Positions 18,421-29,872 of a stretch of DNA of 64,000 nucleotides are shown here, in pieces. Where the stretch lies: the NCBI GenBank assembly GCA_037953745.1, contig JBAKBP010012994.1, forward strand, positions 1-64,000. Direction: 5' to 3'. The DNA comes from Lithodes maja. Lineage: Eukaryota; Arthropoda; Malacostraca; Decapoda; Lithodidae. Made by a program: the position numbers and the translations under genes. Every line of letters begins with the position of its first letter. The first letter of the stretch is position 1. The notes under the pieces are model-generated. The model worked only from the letters and a program-made list of their open reading frames with translations. It had not been told where the DNA came from and searched no databases.

Positions 18421-21400
18421 CCCCTGCCCCCCCCCCCTGGGGGCACGGATCCTTGGAGTGGCTTCGGTCGCGCCGGGAATTTCCACACCTCTCACACCAC
18501 ACACACACATCACACAGTTTTTCCTACACCGAGAAATGACTCTCCGGCTGTCATTTCTCGAAGACTTCTTCTAGCCGGAGACATTGAGAGCAACCCAGGA
18601 CCCACGTACACATACATATGTCCAACTTGCTCAAAACCCATCACTTCGAGTCGCCACACTAAGGGTTCAGTTCTCTGCAATTCATGCAGGAACTGGACCC
18701 ACTTCACCTGTACAACACTTGCCTCCAAGAAACACTACACGAACACCTGGTCCTGTTCCTCATGCCCCTCCCTCTCCCAGTCAAATCCCTCGCCTAAAAC
18801 CCGTCCACCTCTCCTCCCCAACCCACCTAGCCTTCCCATATCATCCACTCCCCTCCCTAAAACCCGTCCACCTCTCCTCCCTAACCCACCTAACCTTCCC
18901 ATACCATCCACATCCTCAACTCAACACACCACACCCCATCCTAATCCATTCCAACCCCCATCTCCTGCTCCCCAATCCCCACCCCCACCTCACCCATCCC
19001 AACCTCCAGCCCCTCCCTCACCCCCACCCCATCCTCGTGCAGCAGCACCCAACATACATCGTGCACATAACATTAACATTCTCCAATTGAACATAGATGG
19101 CATTAACACAAAGAAACACGAACTCTCACACTTCATCAAACAACACAACATACACATTGCCATCTTACAAGAAACAAAACTCCGCACATCACAAAAAACT
19201 CCCACATTTCATAATTTCACCACCATCAGACAAGACCGGGCTGTCGGCGGGGGCGGTGGACTCATCACCCTGGTACACAATGAAATATCATACATAGTAA
19301 CCAGTGTACAAACCAAATCCCTCCTCCCCCCAAATGATAACACAACAGAAATACAATCAATTAAAATACGCACTGGCAACAAATCCAACATAACCATCAT
19401 AAACACATACATCCCTCCCCAAACATCCCCTACAGTACCAAATGAATACAGACCACACTTACAACACATCACAAACACCCCACACATCATCCTGGGTGGT
19501 GACTTCAACGCCAAGACGTCGGCCTGGTTTGTCGACAACCCTGACACAGACAGAGGGCTGGTACTACAAAACCAAACAGATAACCTCATCATCCTTAACG
19601 ACATCCATCAACATACCCATATTCCTCACCAAGCCCTCTATAACCCATCATCTCCAGACATCACCTTTTGCTCCCCAGAACTCGCCCCCACAACATCCTG
19701 GAGGGTGGTCAGAACCTTAGGCTCTGACCACCTCCCGATCATTATCACCACCAAAACCAGACTCACCCCAGCTAGCCACAAACACACATACACCAATTAT
19801 AAAAGAGCTAACTGGGAAGCATTTACAAATGAGACAGAACAACACTTCACAACTCTAAACAGTACACCCATCACTAACATCAACAATGCTGTACACATAC
19901 TCAATAAAACTATCCAAAACGCTGACAAGAAACACATTCTAAGAGGTAACAGAAAAAGACACAACCCCAACTTCACACCAGAAATTCAAAACCTCATCAG
20001 ACAACGTGACACACTGAAACACTCCCCAGCACCCCACACACAAGACATCACACAACAAATTCAAGCACTCAACACCCAAACTAACAACAAAATACAAGAA
20101 CAACAAAAACTAAATTGGAATAACTTCCTACAAACACTTGATCACAAAACAAACCCCAAAAAACTCTACAAAACACTAAACAGCATCACACTTTCCAACA
20201 GCAACACAACACAATCACATGCTGCAATCACAACAACAGACTCTACTCCTTCATGTAAACAACAAGCAAACACTCTCATCAATCACTTCTCACATGTCAG
20301 CCACCTAAAACCTCACAAAGACGACCGACGTGTCATCCGACGTAAGAGACAATTCCCCACAGACCCTGACTATACACCCTTCACCAATCACCAGACAAAG
20401 CATATTATCAACAATCTCAAGCACTCACCCGCCTGTGGCCTAGACAACATAAGCAACATACACCTCAGACACCTGGGACCACAAGGCATACAAACACTCA
20501 CTAACATATCAAACTACAGCTATTCACACAACACAATACCAGACATTTGGAAGCATGGTATCATCATCACATTCCCCAAACCCAACAAAGACCCCACGCT
20601 ACCCTCCTCGCACCGCCCCATCACACTCCTTTGCTCCCCCTCCAAAGTCATGGAACGCCTAGTATTACAACTAATTACACCCGACCTACCCCTAGCTCCA
20701 ACACAACATGGCTTTAGGCCACTGCACTCCACAAACACTCTTCTCACAGACCTTACACAAAGAGCTTTTGACGGCATCAACTCAGCTAGACCACCACACA
20801 GATCACTATTAGCCACACTTGACATTAGTAAAGCCTTCGATGCCATCCCCCGCCACAACCTAACAAACAAAATCTACAACACAAACATGCACAACAACAC
20901 AAAAAGGTGGCTGGCCAACTTCCTAGCAGGCAGATGTGCACACGTATCTTTTGCCGGTCAGTCATCTAAAATCAGAAACTTTCCAAACGGAGTCCCACAA
21001 GGATCCGTCCTATCGCCCGCACTCTTCAATCTGTACATGCACGATATAACTACACCCAATACTCCCCAAATAAACTTAGCCTCCTATGCAGATGACATAA
21101 CACTCACATGCACACACCATGACCCAAGAAGAGCAACAGATCTCCTTCAACCCTATCTCAACACACTACATGGCGGGTGCACTACAAACAGACTTAATCT
21201 AGCCCCAGCCAAATCCACCGCAACCCTGCTCACAAGCTGGACAGGTGAACACGAATACATCCCTCAACTCACCATAAACAACACACCCCTAACACATACA
21301 CACACACCCAAAATCCTAGGAGTAACATATGATACTCATATGACATTCAAACAGCACACCACAAACATTAAAAAGAAACTGACACCCAGACTTAACGCCC

Positions 21401-22200
21401 TCAGGTCACTTGCTCACACAAAATTTGGACACAACAAAGAAACTACCACCACAGTATATAAACAATACATAAGATCAGTAATGGAATACACAAGCCCAGC
21501 CTGGGCTTCTAACCTAGCTGAAACACATCATAAGACCTTACAGACTATTCAAAACAAAGCCCTGAAGATCATTACAGGCTGCACAGCTACTGCACCCACA
21601 GATCATCTACATCAAGATACCAAAATCCTCAAAGTCAAAGACCATCTGGACATGAGAGGCACTCAATTCCTGGCAGCAGCCTCCACAAACCAAGACCACC
21701 CACTAAACTACATGGCAACACACCCACAGACACCAAGAAATATCAAAACAACACCCAGCACACGGTATCACACACAATTATTGTCCTCTCTCCCTCCCTG
21801 CCCATCCCGAACCAACTTCCAGAAGCACATCCATACTCATATCTCTCGCCAATCCATCCACTCACTCACAGACAACACGCAGCTGCATGCACGACCTCCC
21901 GAAATCCATCCTTCCGAATCCTCCCTCCCTCGCGAGGACAGAGTCCACCTGGCCAGGCTGAGATGCGGACACCATCCAGCTCTCCTGAGCTATCAGAAGA
22001 GACTGGATGACTCCGTTGTCGACGCCTGCCCGGGATGTAACGCAGCACCCCATACCATTAAACACATCATAGAAGACTGCATTTCACACAACCACTTACG
22101 CCAACAACACAACCTACACTCAATGAGAGCTCTGTGGGAAAGCCCGATCGTGGCCATGGCCTTCCTCAGGGACTCGGGGCTGTTCGGCCAGGCAGCTTAG
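18379..22200 (+). CDS. 2A-bearing LINE polyprotein: 2A-like peptide, PHD-like finger, endonuclease, RT
   Basis: One uninterrupted frame of 1273 codons. Residues 62-75 hold a 2A-like ribosome-skipping signal, RLLLAGDIESNPGP, with skipping expected between G74 and P75. A PHD-like Cys/His cluster follows (ICPTCSKPI, VLCNSCRNWTHFTC, WSCSSC, about 79-127), then a long Pro-rich linker. The APE endonuclease follows (ILQLNIDGINTKKHE, AILQETKL, GGDFNAKTSAWF, GSDHLPI). RT blocks include LDISKAFDAIPRH, NGVPQGSVLSPALFNLYMHD and YADDITLT. A C-terminal CPGC...H...H...C cluster ends the protein. The only early ATG (18379) lies in the flanking LTR sequence, so the true start of the LINE is unclear. The absence of stops suggests a young copy. 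The clade is unassigned, possibly I- or Ingi-like. Confidence 0.9.
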   Translation: MQVYRLTTASNNNYPLPPPPGGTDPWSGFGRAGNFHTSHTTHTHHTVFPTPRNDSPAVISRRLLLAGDIESNPGPTYTYICPTCSKPITSSRHTKGSVLCNSCRNWTHFTCTTLASKKHYTNTWSCSSCPSLSQSNPSPKTRPPLLPNPPSLPISSTPLPKTRPPLLPNPPNLPIPSTSSTQHTTPHPNPFQPPSPAPQSPPPPHPSQPPAPPSPPPHPRAAAPNIHRAHNINILQLNIDGINTKKHELSHFIKQHNIHIAILQETKLRTSQKTPTFHNFTTIRQDRAVGGGGGLITLVHNEISYIVTSVQTKSLLPPNDNTTEIQSIKIRTGNKSNITIINTYIPPQTSPTVPNEYRPHLQHITNTPHIILGGDFNAKTSAWFVDNPDTDRGLVLQNQTDNLIILNDIHQHTHIPHQALYNPSSPDITFCSPELAPTTSWRVVRTLGSDHLPIIITTKTRLTPASHKHTYTNYKRANWEAFTNETEQHFTTLNSTPITNINNAVHILNKTIQNADKKHILRGNRKRHNPNFTPEIQNLIRQRDTLKHSPAPHTQDITQQIQALNTQTNNKIQEQQKLNWNNFLQTLDHKTNPKKLYKTLNSITLSNSNTTQSHAAITTTDSTPSCKQQANTLINHFSHVSHLKPHKDDRRVIRRKRQFPTDPDYTPFTNHQTKHIINNLKHSPACGLDNISNIHLRHLGPQGIQTLTNISNYSYSHNTIPDIWKHGIIITFPKPNKDPTLPSSHRPITLLCSPSKVMERLVLQLITPDLPLAPTQHGFRPLHSTNTLLTDLTQRAFDGINSARPPHRSLLATLDISKAFDAIPRHNLTNKIYNTNMHNNTKRWLANFLAGRCAHVSFAGQSSKIRNFPNGVPQGSVLSPALFNLYMHDITTPNTPQINLASYADDITLTCTHHDPRRATDLLQPYLNTLHGGCTTNRLNLAPAKSTATLLTSWTGEHEYIPQLTINNTPLTHTHTPKILGVTYDTHMTFKQHTTNIKKKLTPRLNALRSLAHTKFGHNKETTTTVYKQYIRSVMEYTSPAWASNLAETHHKTLQTIQNKALKIITGCTATAPTDHLHQDTKILKVKDHLDMRGTQFLAAASTNQDHPLNYMATHPQTPRNIKTTPSTRYHTQLLSSLPPCPSRTNFQKHIHTHISRQSIHSLTDNTQLHARPPEIHPSESSLPREDRVHLARLRCGHHPALLSYQKRLDDSVVDACPGCNAAPHTIKHIIEDCISHNHLRQQHNLHSMRALWESPIVAMAFLRDSGLFGQAA

Positions 22201-22226
22201 GGAACAACAACAACAACAACAACAAC
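18421..22226 (+). mobile_element. 2A-LINE (non-LTR retrotransposon), inserted in E1 LTR
   Basis: The body runs from a GC-rich start (a C-rich run, then GGGGGCACGGATCC) to an (AAC)n tail at 22203-22226. Both flanks end in ACAACT-like sequence, compatible with a short target duplication that overlaps the AAC tail. E1 LTR resumes with CGTAACACAGAAAAGCC. The insertion is oriented opposite to E1. Codon third positions are strongly C/A-rich, unlike the surrounding DNA. Confidence 0.88.
22203..22226. repeat. (AAC)n tail of the 2A-LINE
   Basis: Eight AAC units directly after the stop codon at 22198-22200. Simple-repeat tails in place of poly(A) are known for several LINE clades. There is effectively no 3' UTR. 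Confidence 0.9.
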
Positions 22227-23032
22227 TCGTAACACAGAAAAGCCTTACCCCAGTCTAGCATTACCTAGACTAGCAGAAAACAGGAATAATAATAATAACA
22301 CACAGGGAAATGCTTATACAAGTGCAACAAACATAAATCAATCCTATTCTAAGTCAACCCTTCCAAAATAGGCTATCTAATAGGCAAGTATCTCGTGAGA
22401 ACTCAAGCGATAATACGTTGGCTGACTAGCTCTGCACCAACGGGATCATGGAAGTTAAACAGGGGAGTGAAAAGAGGAGATAAGAATGTAAGGTAGTAGA
22501 GAAAGTTCCCATGAGTCAGAAGAATATATATAGTTAGCAAGGGAAATGAGAAGTCGCTCTGCCTAATGAGTTCTGATGAAAAAATGGCTAGACTTCCCTT
22601 TTATACCCGGCCCTCTAGTGAGCCCAACGTGAACTACTAAGGACCGCCCACTGACAACCATTACGTAATTTCTCTCTCTCCTCTGGGATACACAAAGGCT
22701 CCCCTAGCACTGAGGGAGGGAGGAATGCGAGTGAGTTAGGCCCACCTCCCGCCTAGCGCACCCACTGACCCCCAACTGCGGCTGTTTCTCTTCCCATCAT
22801 TACAAATATGTTTTACACACAATACTTATAACTAATGATATAAAATAGAACTCGTTAACTCAGATGAAAACAAAATACATATTCATAATACTTATAGTAC
22901 AACGGCTCACATGAACTAAGTTAGGAAACTCTACATAGACTACAGCCAAAGTTCCTGCCCTGACGATCCTAGCGAGAGTGGGGCATGACTAGGCATTCTG
23001 TACAGCATGTTCACACGTGGACATGCGTCACA
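22227..23032 (-). repeat. E1 3' LTR, segment right of the 2A-LINE (U3 side)
   Basis: Ends in GCGTCACA at 23032. On the minus strand there is a TATA-like box in the same place as in E4 (plus strand TTTTATACCCGGCCC, about 22598-22612). The homology to 1340-2156 of E0 is clear but diverged. Confidence 0.87.
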
Positions 23033-23466
23033 CCTCCCCCAAGATTTTACTTGCTTAACCCTGAGCTAAAATCTGACAAACACAGAACCCCATCAAGCCC
23101 CTCGCACCCAGCGACCGCATGGCACTAAAACAAAGCTGAGTTTATCACCAAAACACATCTTATTATTAAAAAAAAAAATCACATTTTATAACTCCTCCCA
23201 ACAATAGCAAAAAGACACAATATCATGCTCCCAGAGCGAGCTTACAGCAGCTCAGCCGTTTGATAGTTCGTGGACTACTCAAACTCTATAGGCTATGACA
23301 AACTTATACGATTACCTATATCAAAAGAAAGAGTTTTTATATGATTTTTATATTTTAATATGTTTTTCCCGGCTGCACTATAAGGGCAGCCTATTTTCCT
23401 CCACTCAAACCCACACACCTGTGATAGCCTACGACTGATCATCCACCCTTGATAAACAATCCGCGA
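23033..23466 (-). other. E1 3' UTR and polypurine tract
   Basis: Non-coding. CTTGGGGGAGG (sense) abuts the LTR. Near 23396-23440 the CCTATTTTCCTCCACTC and ACCTGTGATAGCC stretch joins directly to the RNase H end and lacks the segment present in E0, E2-E6 (compare 2520-2646). This probably is the ancestral 3' UTR. Confidence 0.75.
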
Positions 23467-24582
23467 TCACATTGTCACATCCAGCAATATGATGGATGTC
23501 CAGTTATACTCCTGCAACATCAAAGACCACCTGGTCAGTCTCATATTGCGATTGTGAAATTGATTCAGGAATCTCAAAGGGTGATGATCAGTGTAGATAA
23601 CCACGACTGGTCCATAGGCTGGAACATACACCTCGAAGTGCCTGAGCGACAGCACAATCGCCAGTAATTCCTTTTCTATTGTAGAATAGTTCTTTTGTGC
23701 AGCATTGAACTTCTTAGAAAAGAAACTTACTGGGTGTTCCACACCTTCATTGTCTGTCTGTAGCAAGACGGCACCAGCCCCTACACCACTAGCATCTGTT
23801 GCCAGCTGAAAAGGCCTGTTAAAGTCTGGGGCCCTGAGTATCGGGTGAGTACATAGCAAATGTTTCACCAAAGTGAAAGCCTTTTCACACTCAGGTGCCC
23901 ACAAAAACTTTTTGTCTTTAGATAACAAATCGGTGAGAGGTGCCAACACCGTTGAGTAACCTTTTATGAAGCGTCTGTAGTAGCCTATCATACCCAAGAA
24001 TCTCATAATCTGCTTCTTGGTTGTTGGGTGCGGAAATTTATTGATAGCCTGTACCTTGTTCTGAGGAGGGCACACCTGTCCCCTTCCCACTACAAACCCA
24101 AGGTACTGCACAGTGGCTTTTATGAAGTCACACTTTGCCAAATTTACTACCAGACCTGCTTCACTAAGTTTCCGGAACAAGGTCTCAAGGTGCTCACAAT
24201 GGCTCTCAAAGTCGTCATCATAAATGATTACATCGTCCAAATATACGGTGCAATTTGGAATGTCCTTTACAATTTCATTCATCAGGTTCTGAAACGTTGC
24301 TGGTGCATTCTTAAGTCCGTAAGGCATAACATTGCACCGGTAGGTACTCCCGTCCACAACAAAACCACATACCTCTTTAGCACGCTCGGACAAAGGTACT
24401 TGCCAGTAACCTTTTACTAAATCTACTTTAGACAAAAAACGAGCATTACCAATTTTGTCAACACTATCATCAACCCGAGGAAGAGGATATGGGTTAGTTG
24501 GAGTCAAACCGTTTAACCTACGGAAATCAATACAAAAGCGTACCTTGCCATCTGGCTTAGGCTGCAGTGTTACGGGGGAAGT
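23467..24582 (-). pseudogene. E1 reverse transcriptase and RNase H
   Basis: It encodes PLPRVDDSVDKIG, KVDLVKGYWQVPL, MPYGLKNAPATFQNLMNEIV and the active site YLDD (plus 24232-24243). Then come the thumb and connection (RFLGMIGYYRRFIKGYS) and RNase H with TDASGVGAGAV, STIEKELLAIV and YTDHHPLRF. It is separated from the upstream ORF by a single in-frame TGA at 24583-24585 replacing the Trp codon of KWTSPVTLQ. A one-base loss (AACCTGG to AACTGG, near 23505) shifts the frame at the very end. All RT and RNase H catalytic residues I checked are present. Confidence 0.9.
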
Positions 24583-27500
24583 TCACTTAACTGTGCCTTT
24601 CTCTATCAACCCTCTACCGAGCATATACTCCAACTCATCCCTCAGAGCTGGTAGTTTTATGGGGGGCACACGGTACGGGATTGACTTAAAGGGTATATGG
24701 TCCCCCACGTCAACATCATGCATAGCCTGAGTAGTGAGGCCTGGGTGTTCAGCAAATACAGTGGGGTATGAACCGAACAACTGACGGATAGCATCAAACT
24801 GCGGCTCAGGCAAATGAGCTATAGCCTCGTCAGCCCTTAGGCTCGAGTTCCCCGCCCACTGATCCGCTGAAACATGTTGATCCCAGCTATCCTCCTCCGA
24901 AGCTTGACTGTCCCCCTCTCCTCCACCACGGCCGCAACAAGCCAACACAGGGACAGTGAGAGGCTCAGAGGGGCGCCTCACATACTCTTTAATAAGGTTC
25001 ACGTGACATAACTGGTTCTTTTTCCTCCTGTCTGGAGTGGCAACAAGGTAATCTAAGTCTAAAATTTTGTCTACAATTTTATAAGGTCCAGTGTACTTCG
25101 CAGAGAGGGGGTTACCAACCAAAGGCAACAAAATTAATACCTCTTGTCCTACAGTGAACTTCCGGAGCCTCACTTTGCGATCATACCTGTCCTTCATCAA
25201 AGCTTGTGATTCTGTCAAATTTCTACCTTCCATCTCCAGACTCTTAAGCATGCGCTCACGGCTTTCAAGCACATACTTTAATAATGGACAAGGCTGCACA
25301 GTCCCCTCCCAAATTTCTTTCAGCATGTTAAGGGGGCCCCTGACACGGTGTCCAAAAATCAGCTCGTTTGGACTAAATCCCAGGCTCTCACCAGGTACCT
25401 CCCGAGCAGCAAACAGCACATAAGGCAATCCAAGATCCCAATCCATACCGTTGTCAGCACAATAACACCTGAGCATGCTTTTAAGTGTAGCATGCCACCG
25501 CTCAAGCACCCCTTGACTCTCAGGGTGATACGCTGACGATACTACTGCTCGTATCCCATGCTGTTGCATTGTTTGCTTGAACATGTTGGAGGTGAAATTA
25601 GATCCCTGATCAGACTGAATCTCCTCCGGGTACCCGTACCCTGAGAAGTACCACAACAAGTTACTGACTACCGTCTTAGCCATTCCATTTTTCATAGGGT
25701 ATGCATCGGGGTATCTAGTGGCAACATCCATTATGGTTAACAAAAATTTATTTCCAGCCTTAGTGGGAGGGAGTGGACCAACCATGTCAACAATAATTTT
25801 ACTAAAGGGTGGCCCAATCACAGGAATAGGGTGTAACGGAGCCTTAGGAATAACTTGGTTCGGTTTCCCGACACGTTGACAAATATCACATGAGTTTATC
25901 CATGACTGCACATGAGACTTCATCCCCAGCCACCAAAACAATTTCCCCAAAGCCGCCACCGTTTTCTTGGCACCCAAATGTCCTGATAATGGAGAATCAT
26001 GAGCCAACCTAAGCAAACTTTCCCTGCAGCCCTCTGGCACGACCAGCTGGTCAACTGTACCTGATCCGCCCTCCCAGTTCCTTTTAGGATCTTGATATCG
26101 GTGGTATAAAATTCCATTAAAGAAAAAAAAATCCCCTGCCTTTGCATCCCTATCTTCTTCTAACTCCACAGCCCCATTGGTACACTGCAAAACCTCTGGA
26201 TCCTCTAATTGCAACTTTCGAATGTCTGTGGGAGCCAACATGTCTAACTGCTTGGTCAACAACTCATGCCCTCCCCCAACATCCAACTTAGACATCCGGT
26301 TTTCTCGCTGCAGGTAACGGTGCTGTCTCTGAGTCTCTGCCTCCTCCACTACTTTATCAACTGTGTTAGGCACTGGAGTTACAACAGACTCGGCCAAAGG
26401 TCCTGCTATTGGGTCTTTTGGGAGAGCCACTGGTTCTAAACTCTTCAAACTTTTCCCAGCCTTCCGCTTCTCCTTAATTCCCTTCCTCCGCTGTTCTGTG
26501 GCCTGGGAAATAGGCTGTGATACCTTAAATGCTTGGGAACGAGTTACCACACATGCCATCTGTTGGTGTTGACAACTCACTACCCACTCTTGTTCCTCCC
26601 TACTCACGTCGGCCGGCCTCTCGGCAACGACTAAGGGTGGAACATCTAAAGTAGGCACCGCAAAGTCGTTGCTGAGAAGAAGGTCGACGCCCTCCACTGG
26701 CAATTTCTCAACGATCCCAACATCTAAGTCCTTAATCACACCATCAACTTCCAGCTCCACACGAACCAACGGGTATGACCTGGTCGCATTAATACCCTGA
26801 ACAACAACCACCCGTGCCGCATTAATTGGTCGCCCCGTGAAATTCTTCAAAAGTGTCTGTGAAGCTCCAGTATCACGCAAAACTTCCACCTTATGCTGGC
26901 AACCCGCCCAACTTACCCTACCGGTCCCTCTATGGGCGCAAAAGACATCACGGACAGGGAACGAGCCTTCCTGAGTCTTATACATAGCCTGTGACCCTGC
27001 CGCTGGCAAACTACCCTGGGTAAATCCAGACGACATTTCAGCCACACGTATGCTGCGCACCAAAGACACGGCTGCAGTTGACGGCTTACTAGGACAAGAT
27101 TTTGCATAATGCCCCTTTTTTCTACAATGAAAACATTCCACTTCCCCTATCGGTCTCTTCCGATAAGGGGCGGAGTTCTGACCCTTCTGTAATGGGACGG
27201 CTGTAGTCTTTGGTTCAGTCCTGGTATCTTGGCTTTTAAACTGAGGTTTATATCTATAGTGATTGTCCTGAGCTCGAGGGTTTGGAGTATCGCGCCCCTT
27301 GGGAACTGCATCAACACGCTTTACAGATTCACATCCCCTGATTAGCGACAACCTGAGGTCAGCCATCTCAGCTGCCTCTTGAAGAGTTCTTGGGTTCTTT
27401 TCTTTAATATTTAAAGTCATTTCTGCACCAGTACACTTATAAAACTGCTCGAGCAGAAACAGCTCAGTCAACTGTTCTGCCGTCTCAGCTTTCTCAGAAC

Positions 27501-27797
27501 GTGTCCAGTTTTTAAGTGCATCTTTTAAGTCCCGGGCATGTTCAAGAAAGGTCGCCTCCCTAGTCTTTGTAACACCCCGAAACTTCAATCGATATGTTTC
27601 CGGTTGCAACTCGTATGCCCGTAGGACAGCTCTCTTCAATTCTGGGTAGTCAATGCAAGACTCTAAAGGCAGTGCATCATAAGCCTTCAGACCCTTACCC
27701 GTAAGTCTTGAGGAGACTAGAGCTGCCCACTTCTCTTCAGGCCAATTATGCTCCCTACACTTCTTCTCAAAACGATTAAAAAATTCTGTGACTTCAG
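24583..27797 (-). pseudogene. E1 Gag (C-terminal part), protease and integrase
   Basis: It starts inside gag at TEVTEFFNRFEKK; the frame upstream is artificial LTR sequence. In order: capsid-like region, CCHC knuckle CFHCRKKGHYAKSC, protease DTGASQTL, integrase zinc motif (SGHLGAKKTVAALGKLFWW, SCDICQRVG), catalytic core (VDMVGPLP, QSDQGSNF, PESQGVLERWH) and the C-terminal GPYKIV motif, then the integrase-RT spacer. It ends at the TGA at 24583-24585. This confirms in a second, diverged copy that integrase lies before RT. Confidence 0.9.
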
Positions 27798-29658
27798 TGT
27801 GACGCATGTCCAGTATAAGCATGCTGTACAGAACGCCCAGTCATGCCCCACTCTCGCTAGGATCGTCAGGGCAGGAACTTTGGCTGTAGTCTGTGTAGAG
27901 TTTCCTAACTTAGTTTATGTGAGCCGTTGTACTATAAGTATTATAAATATGTATTTTGTTTTCATCTGAGTCAACGAGTTCTATTTTATATCATTAGTTA
28001 TAAGTATTATGTGTGGGACTTATTTGTAATGATGAGAGGAGAGAGAGAGATTACGTAACGGGGGCCAGTGAGTGCGCCATGCGGCAGGTAGGCCTAACTC
28101 CCCTCCTCCCTCCTCCCTCCTCCCTCTCAGTGCGTGGGAAAGCCTTTGTCTATCCCAGATTGAGAGAGAGAATATTACGTAATGATTGTCAGTGGGCGGT
28201 CCTTAGTAGTTTGCGATATGCTCACTAGAGGGCCGAGTATAAAAAGGGAAGTCTCGCCACAATTTCTTCAGAACTCATTAGGCAGAGCGACTTCTCATAT
28301 CCCTTGCTACTATACATATTCTTCTGACTGATGTGAACTTTCTCTACTCTCTGTACCGCCTTTCTTCTTCTCTTCCCGACCCTTTTTAACCTCAATGATC
28401 CCTTTGGTGCAGAGCTAGTCAGCCAAAGTATTATCGCTTGAGTTCTCACGAGATATATGCCTATTAGATAGCCTATTTTGGAAGGGATAACTAGAATAGG
28501 ATTGATTAATGTTTGTTGCACTCGAATATGCATTTCCCTGTGTATGATTATTAATGTTCCTGTTTTCTGCTGATCTAAGTAATGCTAGACTGGGATAAGG
28601 CTACTGGTGTTGTGATTCCCGATGTGTATTAGGTTTTGTTGAACCTGTACAATCGCAACGGAGACGTGGGAAGCCTAGGTGGTCTTTCTGACTGTGTACC
28701 TTGTGAGTTTAGCACTGTGTTGCGAGTGAGGGCTTTTGCCTCTGCCACCCAACACTGTGCTAACTCGTTTGCTTTGACTTTGAGAGGATCGCCAGGAGAG
28801 AACCAGATACTAGTGATCTGGATCTCTCAAGAGAGCATCCCGTCAATTAACGTAATTTGGCCGCACAGCCTTAAGGACCTCGCTAGGCTACGAGCCGCTT
28901 GCTCAGCCATTGTTTCCTAGCCTACTACATCCCAGCTAGACTTTGCTCGGTCAGCAGATACAGCATAGTATTGAAGCTTTCCTTATGTATGATATTGTTT
29001 ATGCACTATTGATTTCATGTGTGGCACGCTTAGCTACTTTAGAGATTAGTGGCCCACGAGCACAATCCTAGTAGGCTATTGCCGGTGCATTGTCGGAGTA
29101 CTTCTTTTTAATGTTTGCCATTTACTATTGCTTATTCTTATAATTCTTCTTATGTCAATTTAAACCTTTAATAATATTTAATTGCCAGTGTGTTGCTTAT
29201 TGAATTGCTGTTCAAAATCCGATACTTACTTCTTACGAGTATCCGAGAAGCATCTAACTTTATCAGAAGATTCCTTGCTCGATGCTCGAGGACTATTGTT
29301 TAACGTAACGTAATAGTGCCGATCCGAAGTAGAGGGTGGAGGACTTCTTAAGTTCTTAGTCAAGGGTGGATTACTTCGGCTTCGGCCAACACTATTCTTT
29401 GGTGTTGTTGTTTCTTACTTCTTTGTTTGATTGTTGACCAGACTAGATAATTCCTGTCTCTTTATTAGTCTGTTGTGGAACGCTAGTACCGAGTTCTTGT
29501 ATACCCCGTTATAGCAGATCGAACTCTGGAGGGTATTGGTGTTTTTTGTTTGGCTGGCAGTACTCTGGGGGTTGGGATCGTGTGTTTCCGTTGTGGCAGC
29601 GAGCCGTACTCGAGTCCTGTTTGAGAGCCCTTGTGTACCCGAGTGCCAGGTCGTAACA
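27798..29658 (+). repeat. 5' LTR of E2
   Basis: TGTGACGC to CGTAACA, 1861 bp. GA-rich and CCTCCCTCC-rich stretches lie in U3 at 28025-28130. The leader hairpin is near 28795-28827. Short ORFs in this LTR recur in every copy but have no recognisable product. Confidence 0.93.
28238..28271 (+). promoter_or_regulatory. E2 LTR core promoter (TATA box and initiator)
   Basis: TATAAAAAG starts at 28238 and TTCAGA places an initiator A at 28270, 32 bases downstream. The same spacing is seen in the E4 LTR. It would start a transcript about 470 bases into the LTR. Confidence 0.65.
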
Positions 29659-29872
29659 AATGGCGACCTTGCTTAGGATTTTGTGAACAGTATAAATGTT
29701 TGCAGAGTTGTACAACATTTGTTTGTTTGTATTTTAGCGTGCATATTGAAGAATATTTTTTTTTGTATGGCAATTAGTAAAGCATTTAAGAGACTCCAGT
29801 TAATTTAGTAATTAGTGCTTGCATAAGGAAGTTTAACACTTTTGTCTCGAGAATTTTTTTGTGGACTTCAGT
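29659..29872 (+). other. E2 primer-binding site and untranslated leader
   Basis: TGGCGACC at 29661-29668 lies two bases after the LTR. The remaining leader to the ATG at 29873 is AT-rich and shows no ORF. Confidence 0.75.

Larger units (their letters stand above)
17374..27797 (-). mobile_element. E1: nearly complete Gmr1-like LTR element, 5' end missing
   Basis: Minus strand. The 3' LTR (17374-18420 and 22227-23032) is interrupted by the 2A-LINE. The internal region at 23033-27797 carries RNase H, RT, integrase, protease and most of gag in the E4 order, then stops abruptly in gag at 27797 where the LTR of E2 begins. Its 5' LTR is missing. The LTR terminus at 17374 abuts an RTE scrap. Its LTR sequence is the most diverged of the family-1 copies, and its 3' UTR lacks a roughly 150-bp segment found in E4. 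It is an older, autonomous-type lineage. Confidence 0.9.

Noticed and set aside
18510..20870. Antisense frames over the 2A-LINE
   Set aside because: Shadows caused by the low stop-codon density of the C/A-rich coding strand; no recognisable domains.
23467..27797. E1 as an ordinary Ty3/Gypsy element with inverted pol order through assembly error
   Set aside because: E4, diverged from E1 and in the opposite orientation, shows the same order, so the order is a property of the family.
28225..28920. Repeated short ORFs in the LTRs (about 60-100 codons, also at 34855-35550, 41982-42242, 49714-49974)
   Set aside because: They recur only because the LTR recurs. Their frames are not kept between diverged LTRs and no known motif is present. 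Many depend on non-ATG starts.
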